DNA of 20,866 nucleotides from a virus, in the IMG/VR virus record IMGVR_UViG_3300048839_000347, positions 1 to 20,866 of that record. The stretch is one strand, 5' to 3'. A program made the translations under genes and the position numbers. Positions 6,350 to 12,064 of the stretch are shown piece by piece; position 1 is the first letter of the stretch, and each line of letters opens with the position of its first letter. A model generated the notes under the pieces. It had not been told where the DNA came from and ran no database searches. It saw nothing but the letters and a program-made list of their open reading frames with translations.

Positions 6350-6948
6350 CCTGGCTCAAGATCGACGACGCCATGGTGGAACACTTGAAGTGCGTCAACC
6401 TCTCACCATTCGCGTGGACCCTCTGGCTCCACGGACTCTGCTACTGCTCCCGGAACCTCACAGACGGTCACATCCCGCACGCCATGCTCCCACGCCTCTC
6501 CGCCATCACACGCGCGGAGAAGGCGGCCGCGGAACTGGTGGACGCCGGGCTGTGGCACCGATGTGAACACGGATGGGAAGTGCACGACTACCTACAGCAC
6601 CAGCGCTCAGCCGAGCAGGTCCGCACAGAGCGGGCCGCCGCAGCCGACCGCAAGCGCGCTGAACGGTCACGCCGTGACACGACAACCCCGACAGCAGCGA
6701 CAAACCCCGGACCATCCACCCAGTCACACCGATGTCACACCGATGTCACACCGATGTCACGGCGCGACGGTCCTGTGACCCCGACAGTAGAGGTAGAGGT
6801 AGAGGTAGAGACAGATACTTCTCTTTCATCGGTGAGTGGAGAACGCGCGCGGCGAACACCCCGAACCGATGAAAGACCAGCAGCAGCAGTCGACGACCCA
6901 CTCGAAGACCTCGTCCCAGGCAACCACCCGCCACGAAACAACCCATGA
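6346..6948 (+). CDS. Replication initiator / replisome-organizer-like winged-helix protein
   Basis: This is a 200-residue protein from ATG 6346 (ATGA overlap with the WhiB-like gene). The N-terminal ~95 residues, MTWLKIDDAMVEHLKCVNLS through LHGLCYCSRNLTDGHIP, then AAAELVDAGLWHRCEHGWEV and HDYLQHQRSAEQV, match the layout of phage replisome-organizer / replication-protein N-domains: helix, winged helix, GLW and a terminal xYLxHQ motif before a basic helix (RKRAERSRR). The C-terminal half is low complexity: Thr/Pro-rich, then an alternating VEVEVEVE stretch, then Pro-rich. Within this half lie an 11-bp triple repeat and a 12-bp inverted repeat sharing the ACCGATG core. Lambda O has its origin iterons inside its own gene, so this gene may hold the phage origin. 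The role is inferred. Confidence 0.65.
   Translation: MTWLKIDDAMVEHLKCVNLSPFAWTLWLHGLCYCSRNLTDGHIPHAMLPRLSAITRAEKAAAELVDAGLWHRCEHGWEVHDYLQHQRSAEQVRTERAAAADRKRAERSRRDTTTPTAATNPGPSTQSHRCHTDVTPMSRRDGPVTPTVEVEVEVETDTSLSSVSGERARRTPRTDERPAAAVDDPLEDLVPGNHPPRNNP
6724..6760 (+). repeat. Three tandem 11-bp iteron-like repeats
   Basis: TCACACCGATG is repeated exactly at 6724-6734, 6735-6745 and 6746-6756, followed by a partial copy (TCAC). The unit is one helical turn long, so the copies face the same side of the DNA, as for initiator binding sites. A diverged copy, CACCGATGTGA, lies at 6556-6566, and two more ACCGATG cores flank the nearby inverted repeat. The array sits inside the replication-protein-like gene. 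Confidence 0.75.
6787..6810 (+). repeat. GTAGAG tandem hexamer (four copies)
   Basis: GTAGAG is repeated four times without error and encodes alternating Val-Glu in the linker of the replication-like protein. It is AT-richer than its surroundings, and the next bases (ACAGATACTTCTCTTTCA) continue the locally AT-rich tract. This could serve as an easily melted segment beside the 11-bp repeats, or merely be a slippage-prone linker. Confidence 0.8.
6822..6876 (+). repeat. Perfect 12-bp inverted repeat sharing the iteron core
   Basis: TCTTTCATCGGT (6822-6833) is the exact reverse complement of ACCGATGAAAGA (6865-6876), with 31 bases between. Both arms contain ACCGATG, the core of the tandem repeats about 70 bp upstream. 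The spacing and sequence sharing suggest binding sites for the same protein. A long-loop RNA hairpin is the alternative reading. Confidence 0.75.
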
Positions 6949-7178
6949 CACCCCACACAGACACCACCGACCGGCGCCTCGACACACTCACCCGACGCGT
7001 CGACGGACTCCACCAACGCCTCGACGCCATCACCGCCCGACTCGATGCCATCACCGCCCGACTCGCCACACCCACCACCACACCAACCGGACCCGTCGCC
7101 CGCAACGGCCACCACTTCTACCCCGGCACCGGATGGATCGAAGACCCACCACCACACCAGGAGCACACCCACGGATGA
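6945..7178 (+). CDS. Small coiled-coil hypothetical protein (77 aa)
   Basis: ATG 6945 overlaps the previous stop (ATGA). Residues ~8-42 form a strong amphipathic heptad pattern, with RLDTLTRRVDGLHQRLDAI followed by two exact LDAITAR units encoded by a 21-bp tandem duplication. The rest is Pro/Thr/His-rich with FYPGTGWIEDPPPH near the C-terminus. It is likely a short oligomerising protein. Similar coiled-coil peptides occur in phage early operons, but no function can be assigned. It is followed by another ATGA junction. Confidence 0.6.
   Translation: MTPHTDTTDRRLDTLTRRVDGLHQRLDAITARLDAITARLATPTTTPTGPVARNGHHFYPGTGWIEDPPPHQEHTHG
7020..7061 (+). repeat. 21-bp tandem duplication in the coiled-coil gene
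   Basis: 7020-7040 and 7041-7061 are 21-bp copies differing at one base (GAC versus GAT codon). Each encodes LDAITAR, so the duplication adds exactly one heptad to the coiled coil. Confidence 0.85.
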
Positions 7179-7726
7179 CCGGCACCCCCCGCACCCACAA
7201 CCAGATCACCGCCGCACTCAACGACGTCCGCAACGTCCTCAACCTCCTCACCCCCACCGCAGTCGAACGCACACACCACCGGCTCACCGACGCCCGCCGC
7301 GGATTCCCGACCGGACACGAACCACCCGCACCCGACCCCGACGGCGCACCCCCCCACACCGACCGCACCGGCACCCTCGCCACCACACCCGACCAAATCG
7401 AAGCGGACATCCGCCAATGGTGCCGACTCACACTCCAACTCTGGACCGTCGCCGCCAACCTCGCCGCCATCCACCACCGCTACGGCACACCCCCCGCCGA
7501 GGTTCGCTGGTGCACCAGCTGCCAGCGCGACGGCGGCCACCTCGAACCGATCGCCGCCGGCCGCTACCACGACGTTTGCCGCTGGTGCGGCGAGATGCGA
7601 GCACTCAACGGCCAGCTCCCACCGATGGAACTCCTCCGAGCCCACCGCCGCTCCCAGCCCATCACCCAACAGATGCTCGACCGCCACCGCATGAGACTTC
7701 CCAAGCGGGCAAAGGCTTGCGGATGA
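7175..7726 (+). CDS. Zinc-finger-like hypothetical phage protein (183 aa)
   Basis: ATG 7175 lies in an ATGA overlap with the coiled-coil gene. The N-terminal half is helical (QITAALNDVRNVLNLLT) with a Pro/Asp-rich linker. The second half has DIRQWCRLTLQLWTVAANLA, then WCTSCQRDGGH and RYHDVCRWCGE, forming a CxxC...CxxC metal-binding unit, and finally PPMELLRAHRRSQPITQQML. This WCxSC ... RYxxxCRWCG pattern followed by PPxxLLxxHRxxxxIT is familiar from uncharacterised actinophage proteins in the early region. It probably binds zinc and perhaps nucleic acid. It is the last gene of the unbroken overlap chain before the packaging module. Very strong C bias on this strand. Confidence 0.65.
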   Translation: MTGTPRTHNQITAALNDVRNVLNLLTPTAVERTHHRLTDARRGFPTGHEPPAPDPDGAPPHTDRTGTLATTPDQIEADIRQWCRLTLQLWTVAANLAAIHHRYGTPPAEVRWCTSCQRDGGHLEPIAAGRYHDVCRWCGEMRALNGQLPPMELLRAHRRSQPITQQMLDRHRMRLPKRAKACG

Positions 7727-7809
7727 CCGTGCAAGCTGCTACCTTCCGCAATCAGTTGACTCGCCCTACGCGCCTGCGGGCGGGTCGCTCCGCGTCAGGG
7801 GGGGGGTAG
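7723..7809 (+). CDS. Possible 28-aa leader-like peptide (doubtful)
   Basis: ATG 7723 overlaps the preceding stop (ATGA), and the frame runs MTVQAATFRNQLTRPTRLRA to a stop at 7807-7809, just before the HNH start. The coupling to the upstream gene is the only positive evidence. The sequence also forms a hairpin and a run of nine G, so the interval is more likely regulatory than coding. Confidence 0.2.
   Translation: MTVQAATFRNQLTRPTRLRAGRSASGGG
7764..7800 (+). promoter_or_regulatory. Hairpin followed by a G9 run upstream of the HNH gene
   Basis: CCCTACGCG (7764-7772) can pair with CGCGT-AGGG (7791-7800, one bulged C). The loop holds CCTGCGGG, an 8-mer that recurs in the hairpin before the capsid gene. 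Nine consecutive G follow at 7798-7806, then TAGGGG. No U tract follows, so a simple intrinsic terminator is not supported. A processing, pausing or packaging-related element is possible. Confidence 0.4.
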
Positions 7810-7814
7810 GGGCC

Positions 7815-8093
7815 ATGCCAGCACGCAACCGATCCCACTACCGAGGCGACTACGCACGGCGTGCCGCCGCCACACGCGCCGCCGCCTACGCCAACCCCGA
7901 CACACGATGCGCCCGATGCGGGCTCACCCTCGCCGCAGTCCCCGGATCAACATGGGACGCCGGTCACCTCCACGACGGTGTGCCCGAATCCCCGCTCCGT
8001 CCCGAGCACTCCACCTGCAACCGGACAGCAGGTGCACGGCTCGCCACACCAAGACGCCGAGCGCGACAGCTCAACACATCCCGCATCTGGTAA
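7815..8093 (+). CDS. HNH endonuclease (terminase-associated)
   Basis: This is a 92-residue protein starting at ATG 7815 after a G-rich leader. It carries an HNH pattern: CARC (Cys 32, 35), WDAGHLHDG with His 51, and LRPEHSTCNRTAGA with His 65, Cys 68 and Asn 69. The zinc-binding Cys pairs and the GHxxDG ... HxxCNxxAG arrangement are typical of small HNH proteins encoded beside terminases. In HK97-like cos phages such HNH proteins are needed with the terminase for DNA cleavage during packaging. Here that partnership may matter more than usual because the neighbouring large terminase appears to lack its own nuclease residues. It is the last gene with strong C bias before the composition switch. 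Confidence 0.85.
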   Translation: MPARNRSHYRGDYARRAAATRAAAYANPDTRCARCGLTLAAVPGSTWDAGHLHDGVPESPLRPEHSTCNRTAGARLATPRRRARQLNTSRIW

Positions 8094-8209
8094 CACGGGG
8101 AGGTGTCGGATGGGGGGGCGGGGCCGAAAGTTCGGTGCCTCCACAGCCGCTCACGACCCGCTCAGTCATCCCGGATGTGTGTGAGCGCAAGTTCCCCGAG
8201 GGGGTCCCG
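8094..8209 (+). other. Noncoding interval before small terminase; candidate packaging (cos) region and composition switch
   Basis: These 116 bases separate the C-rich early genes from the G-rich late genes. They hold a GGGGAGG (8097-8103), a run of seven G, a short inverted repeat CCGAA/TTCGG around AG (8132-8143) and CATC/GATG flanking CCG. The interval lies between HNH and terminase genes, where cos sites of related phage types are often found. No cos site can be proven from sequence alone. Confidence 0.35.
8110..8184 (+). CDS. Possible 24-aa peptide upstream of small terminase (doubtful)
   Basis: ATG 8110 has GGGGAGG six bases upstream, a good ribosome binding site. The frame MGGRGRKFGASTAAHDPLSH ends at TGA 8182-8184. 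A GRGxKFG start is reminiscent of small terminase N-termini, but the next gene begins in another frame at 8210, so this could be the remnant of a longer N-terminus or an unrelated leader peptide. Confidence 0.25.
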   Translation: MGGRGRKFGASTAAHDPLSHPGCV

Positions 8210-8440
8210 ATGGACCGTGTCGCTGATCTGAGGGCCGACTACGACCGTCTGGGGGAGATCCTGACCGGCGAGGTGGACGGGTCGACGGCGGCGGCGCTGG
8301 CTCGCGAGCGTCGGCTGATCGGCGAGTTGTTGGAGGCGCTCGAGGCGCCGGTGGAGGTGAGCCTTGCTGACCAGTTGGCTGCACGCCGAACCCGCGCCGG
8401 CGCTTCTCGTGTTGCCTCCCGCCGCCGCAAGTCTGGATGA
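8210..8440 (+). CDS. Putative small terminase subunit (short)
   Basis: This is a 76-residue protein from ATG 8210, with GAGGGGG at 8198-8204 as ribosome binding site. The sequence is helical and charged: MDRVADLRADYDRLGEILTG, then ARERRLIGELLEALEAP, then VSLADQLAARRTRAG and a basic end. The heptad-like helices followed by SxADxLAARR resemble the C-terminal part of actinophage small terminases, which form a ring that recognises the packaging site and loads the motor. No N-terminal helix-turn-helix is present, so it is short for the family. It lies directly before the large terminase and overlaps it by 77 bases in another frame. The call rests mainly on position and this C-terminal motif. Confidence 0.5.
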   Translation: MDRVADLRADYDRLGEILTGEVDGSTAAALARERRLIGELLEALEAPVEVSLADQLAARRTRAGASRVASRRRKSG

Positions 8441-9938
8441 GGCCCATGCGGCGATCGAGATGTGGGAGCACTACTCGGGGAAGGTGCTGGATGCGACGCA
8501 GCGTCTAGCGGTCGAGGTGATGATGGCGGAGTCGGTGGACGGCTTGTGGGCTGCGCCGACGACGGGCCGGGAGATGCCCCGCCAGAACGGCAAGGGCGAC
8601 GAGATCGAGGTCGTTGAGTTGTGGGGGCTGGTGCAGCGCTCGGAGGCGATTCTGCACACGATCCATGACGCCGTGTTGTTGGCTTCGCAAACTCAGCAGC
8701 GGATGCTCGCCGTGTTGGATCACCCGGATTTGCGGCGCAAGGTGAAACGCAAGTGGCAGGGGACCGGCCAGCAGATGATTGAGATGCGCAACGAGGGGTG
8801 CATCTGGTATCGGACGCGGACCGGTGGCGGCGGTCGTGGTGTGGATTTCATCGCCCGGCTGGTTGTGGATGAGGCGCAGCACGCCACGGACGAGCAGCTG
8901 GCTGCGGTGACGCCGACGTTGATGGCGCACCCGAATCCGCAGCTCAACGCTCTGGGGACGGCGGGGCTGGGGGGTGTGTCGGAGTGGTGGTGGCGTCAGA
9001 GGCGCCGTGCGTTGTCGGACGATCCTGGGGCGTTCGGCTATGTGGGGCACACTGCTCAACGGCCGAGGCTGGATGATCGTGGTGGGGTCGAGTTGCCGCC
9101 GGTTGACGTGTCGGACCGGTCGTTGTGGCTGGCGTCGAATCCGGCGGCGGCGGCCGGCCGTGGCGGGGGTATGGCGTACCTGGAGGAGCAGCTGCTCCGT
9201 CTGGGTGAGGACAAGTTCGCCCAGGAGCATCTCTGCGTGTGGGCGTCACCGCCGGTGGCGGCTGCGCGGGTGGCGAAGATTCCGGCGGACTCGTGGGAGT
9301 CCACCGTGGCGGAGCCGCCGGTGTTGGCGCCGGGTGAGGTGGTGGTGTCGTTCGCGGTGGAGCGCGACGGTGAGTGGGCTTCGGTTGCGGTTGCTGCGGG
9401 AGGTCTGTCGGCCCCGTATGTCGAGTTGGTGGATCATCAGCCTGGGGTCGGCTGGCTGCCGGCCCGGGTGCTCGGTCTGGTGCAGCGGTGGCAGCCGTCG
9501 GCGGTCGGGTGCAACGGGGCTGGGCCGACGGCTGCGGCTGTGGGGCCGGTGCTCGCGGAGCTTCGGGCGGCGGGTGTCACCATGGATGTGACCCAGCTCA
9601 CGACTAGCGCGTACAAGGCTGCGTGTGGCGGGTTTTTCTCTGATGTCGTCGAGGGCCGGTTGCGTCGGCGTGCGGATCAGGGGCCGTTGGACCTGGCGGT
9701 TGGTGATGCGACGGAGCGTCCGTTGGGGGATGCGTGGGCGTGGGATCGGCGGCAGGCGACGGTGCCGATTTCTCCGCTGGAGGCGGTGACGGTGGCGCGT
9801 GCGTTGCTGCCAACGGAGGTTCCAGCGGCGCCGTCTGTGCCGTCGGTTGCGGGTGGGGATGCGGCGGTTGAGGTCGAGTGGCTGGCGGAGATCGAACGTG
9901 AGGAGCTCCATGCGCTCGAAGCTCTCAACGGCCGCTGA
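8364..9938 (+). CDS. terL: Terminase large subunit (ATPase intact, nuclease motif residues apparently missing)
   Basis: This is a 524-residue packaging motor protein. The start is TTG 8364: GGAGG at 8353-8357 lies six bases upstream and an in-frame stop (8358-8360) excludes longer forms. The ATPase domain has Walker-A-like PRQNGKGD (72-79), Walker B LVVDEAQH (Asp 169, Glu 170) and a GTAG coupling motif. The C-terminal domain aligns with the actinophage RNase-H-like nuclease: VVVSFAVERDGEWASVAVA, then CNGAGPTAAAVGPVL, then DAWAWDRRQATVPISPLEAV. Where relatives have Asp in F-D-V, D-x-x-GP and D-I-S-P-L, this protein has Ala 331, Asn 384 and Pro 468. It may therefore pump DNA without cutting it and rely on the HNH neighbour. 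The terminase call is certain; nuclease loss is inferred from recalled family consensus. Confidence 0.92.
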   Translation: MLTSWLHAEPAPALLVLPPAAASLDEAHAAIEMWEHYSGKVLDATQRLAVEVMMAESVDGLWAAPTTGREMPRQNGKGDEIEVVELWGLVQRSEAILHTIHDAVLLASQTQQRMLAVLDHPDLRRKVKRKWQGTGQQMIEMRNEGCIWYRTRTGGGGRGVDFIARLVVDEAQHATDEQLAAVTPTLMAHPNPQLNALGTAGLGGVSEWWWRQRRRALSDDPGAFGYVGHTAQRPRLDDRGGVELPPVDVSDRSLWLASNPAAAAGRGGGMAYLEEQLLRLGEDKFAQEHLCVWASPPVAAARVAKIPADSWESTVAEPPVLAPGEVVVSFAVERDGEWASVAVAAGGLSAPYVELVDHQPGVGWLPARVLGLVQRWQPSAVGCNGAGPTAAAVGPVLAELRAAGVTMDVTQLTTSAYKAACGGFFSDVVEGRLRRRADQGPLDLAVGDATERPLGDAWAWDRRQATVPISPLEAVTVARALLPTEVPAAPSVPSVAGGDAAVEVEWLAEIEREELHALEALNGR

Positions 9939-10047
9939 GTTGGCCGGTCTTGTGATGGTTGTGGCGGCGGTGGCGTTCTGGTCGCCGGTCGTTGCTTTGG
10001 GTGTGGCGGGTGCGGTGTTGGTGGTGCTCGGGGTGGCTGTCGGATGA
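9910..10047 (+). CDS. Small membrane protein between terminase and portal (45 aa)
   Basis: ATG 9910 overlaps the end of the terminase gene by 29 bases, with GAGGAG at 9899-9904 as ribosome binding site. After MRSKLSTAAE the protein is almost wholly hydrophobic (LAGLVMVVAAVAFW, SPVVALGVAGAVLVVLGV), giving two short membrane spans with a tight turn. Small membrane proteins at this position are frequent in HK97-like actinophages; their role is unknown. It ends in an ATGA overlap with the portal gene, so translation is coupled. Confidence 0.65.
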   Translation: MRSKLSTAAELAGLVMVVAAVAFWSPVVALGVAGAVLVVLGVAVG

Positions 10048-11237
10048 GTGTGCTTCGCCGGTTGGTGGAGTCGAGGTCGTCGACGACGCCTGTGGCTGAC
10101 GCGGTGCGTGCCCGCCGGGATCCGGTGTCGTTGGATGTGACCCCTGATGTGGCGTTGCAGCATGCGGCGGTGTTCGCGTGTGTGCGGCTGATCGCCGAGG
10201 GTGTGGCCGCGTTGCCGGCTCACGCTTTCCGGCCGTCACCGGATGGGGATGCCCGGTTGCGGGTGTCGCCGCAGCCGCAGATTTTGACGGCTCCGCATCG
10301 TGACCTGACGGCGTTCGAGTGGCGGCGGCAGATTCTGGTGTCGATGCTGATGCGGGGCAACGGGTTCGCGTGGATCGATGGGACGGGCCGAGATGGGTGG
10401 CCGTTGTCGGCTACACCGTTGGATCCGGGGACGGTGACGCTTCGCTCGAGGGGGGACGGGTGGGAGTGGGCGGTGAACGGCCGGCCAGCTCAGCTACACA
10501 CGGCCGGCGGGTCGCTGGTCCACTTTCCGGCGTTCCAGGTGCCGGGGTCGCCTCTCGGTCTGTCGCCGTTGCAGGTGTCGGCGCAGACGGTTGGGGTCGG
10601 GTTGCAGGCGGAGCGGTTCGCTGGCCGCTGGTTCATTGACGGGGCGGCGCCGTCGTCGGTGTTGGAATCCGAAACGCAGATCGATGATGAGCAGGCGCGC
10701 CGGTTGCAGGCTCGTTGGATGGCGGCTCACGGGTCTGGTTCGCGGTTCCCTGCGGTGCTGTCTGGTGGGGTGACGTGGAAGCCGGTGACGATCACGCCGG
10801 AAGAATCCCAGTTTCTGCAAACCCAGCAGTTCTCGGTCGCTCAGATCGCCCGCCTGTTCGGGGTGCCACCTCACATGATCGGTGACACGGAACGGTCGAC
10901 GTCGTGGGGGTCTGGGATCGAACAGCAGCACATCGGCTATCTGACCCACACACTCGGCCCGTGGCTGCAGATGATCGATGGTCGGATGTCGACGCTGATC
11001 CCACGGGGCCAGTATGTGCGGTCGTCGACCGCTTCGCTGTTGCGGGCCGATTCGATGTCGCGTTTCCAGTCGTACGTGCAGGCCCGGATGGCCGGCTGGC
11101 TGTCAGTGAACGAGATCCGTGCGCTGGAGGAGATGCCGCCGGTGCCGGACGGGGACGGCTACCTGCAACCGTTGAACATGGGTCCTCTCGGTGTGGACCC
11201 CTTGACCACTCCGAGGTCGTCCGATGTCAGTGCGTGA
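10044..11237 (+). CDS. HK97-type portal protein
   Basis: This is a 397-residue protein from ATG 10044. Diagnostic segments are HAAVFACVRLIAEGVAALPA near residue 50, GNGFAWIDGTGRDG, a SPLGLSPLQ segment, and QIARLFGVPPHMIGDTERST followed by a QQHIGYLTHTLGPW helix near residues 265-300. These define the HK97-family portal, a dodecameric ring at one capsid vertex through which DNA enters and leaves and to which the terminase docks. The length is normal for the family. The C-terminus ends in a short Pro/Asp-rich tail. It overlaps the protease gene by 14 bases. Confidence 0.93.
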   Translation: MSVLRRLVESRSSTTPVADAVRARRDPVSLDVTPDVALQHAAVFACVRLIAEGVAALPAHAFRPSPDGDARLRVSPQPQILTAPHRDLTAFEWRRQILVSMLMRGNGFAWIDGTGRDGWPLSATPLDPGTVTLRSRGDGWEWAVNGRPAQLHTAGGSLVHFPAFQVPGSPLGLSPLQVSAQTVGVGLQAERFAGRWFIDGAAPSSVLESETQIDDEQARRLQARWMAAHGSGSRFPAVLSGGVTWKPVTITPEESQFLQTQQFSVAQIARLFGVPPHMIGDTERSTSWGSGIEQQHIGYLTHTLGPWLQMIDGRMSTLIPRGQYVRSSTASLLRADSMSRFQSYVQARMAGWLSVNEIRALEEMPPVPDGDGYLQPLNMGPLGVDPLTTPRSSDVSA

Positions 11238-11934
11238 TCTCCGCAACCTGCCCGCCCCTGTGTTGGACCGCCTGTCGGCGGTCGTCGCTGATGACGCGCC
11301 GGGTGAGGGTGTGCGTGCCGATGTCGACGCGCTGCGCCGCGGGCAACTGCTGAATGCCCGGTCGTTCAGCGTGGAGACCCGGGCGAACGATGACGGGTCG
11401 GTGACGGTCGACGGGTATGCGACCGTGTACGACTACCCATACGACGTGGCCGGCGGCCCGCCTTACGGGTGGACGGAAACGATCCGCCAGGGCGCAGCGG
11501 CGAAGTCGGTGGCGGAACAGGATCCGGTCGGCCTGCTCATCAACCATGACTCTGACACCGCGTTCGGTCTGCCGGTGGCGGCGACGTGGGCGGAGACGCT
11601 CACTCTCGACTCGGACCGGCATGGTCTGCGGATCGACGGCCGGCTCGCTCCCGGTGACGTCGTGACCGACTTCCTGATCCGCCGCCTCGACCGGGGTGAG
11701 GCTCACGCGATGTCGTTCGCGTTCCGTGTGCTCCGCCAGGAGTGGGACGAGGACTACACCGAGCGGACCATCACCGAGCTCGGGCTCGTCGACGTGTCGG
11801 TCGTGACGTATCCGGCGAACCCTGCGACGGTCGCACTGCTGCGTGCCGAGCGGATCGCCGGGCCGTCCCGCCGTCGTGCGTCGGTCGCCCGGTACATGGC
11901 CGAGGCTGAACGGTTACGGCTTGCCATTCCCTGA
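11224..11934 (+). CDS. HK97-family prohead protease
   Basis: This is a 236-residue protein from ATG 11224. It contains SVTVDGYATVYD, LLINHDSDTAFGLPVA with the expected catalytic His 108, AHAMSFAFRVLRQEW with the expected catalytic Ser 164, and ELGLVDVSVVTYPANP. This is the U35/herpesvirus-assemblin-like protease that assembles inside the procapsid, removes the N-terminal delta domain of the major capsid protein and then degrades itself. The first ~45 residues are a nonconserved leader and the C-terminus is Arg-rich. The position between portal and capsid genes is canonical. Confidence 0.92.
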   Translation: MSVRDLRNLPAPVLDRLSAVVADDAPGEGVRADVDALRRGQLLNARSFSVETRANDDGSVTVDGYATVYDYPYDVAGGPPYGWTETIRQGAAAKSVAEQDPVGLLINHDSDTAFGLPVAATWAETLTLDSDRHGLRIDGRLAPGDVVTDFLIRRLDRGEAHAMSFAFRVLRQEWDEDYTERTITELGLVDVSVVTYPANPATVALLRAERIAGPSRRRASVARYMAEAERLRLAIP

Positions 11935-11967
11935 CAGGCGCCGGCGGTAGACGCCGCGGCCACGCCG

Positions 11968-11983
11968 GCCCCCCTGCGGGGGC
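11968..11983 (+). promoter_or_regulatory. Hairpin in the leader of the capsid gene
   Basis: The 130-base gap 11935-12064 before the major capsid gene carries a 6-bp stem GCCCCC/GGGGGC around a CTGC loop, without a U tract. The rest is C-rich with no recognisable promoter, and ends in the capsid ribosome binding site GAAAGGA (12050-12056). It may act in mRNA stability or processing so that capsid protein is made in excess. Confidence 0.5.
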
Positions 11984-12064
11984 GCCACCTGGTTCGCACC
12001 TCCGACCGCCACCCCATCGTCAGGCAACAACCCACCAACCACCTTCTCTGAAAGGACCTCTCCG

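Noticed and set aside
6724-6760. CRISPR array
   Set aside because: The repeats are 11 bp and contiguous without spacers, inside a coding region, and there are no cas genes.
8505-10223. Two long - strand frames opposite terminase and portal
   Set aside because: The products are Arg/His/Pro-rich without domain patterns and overlap well-supported terminase and portal genes.
11935-12064. A sigma-70-type promoter before the capsid gene
   Set aside because: No -10/-35 pair stood out in this C-rich gap; the hairpin is recorded instead.
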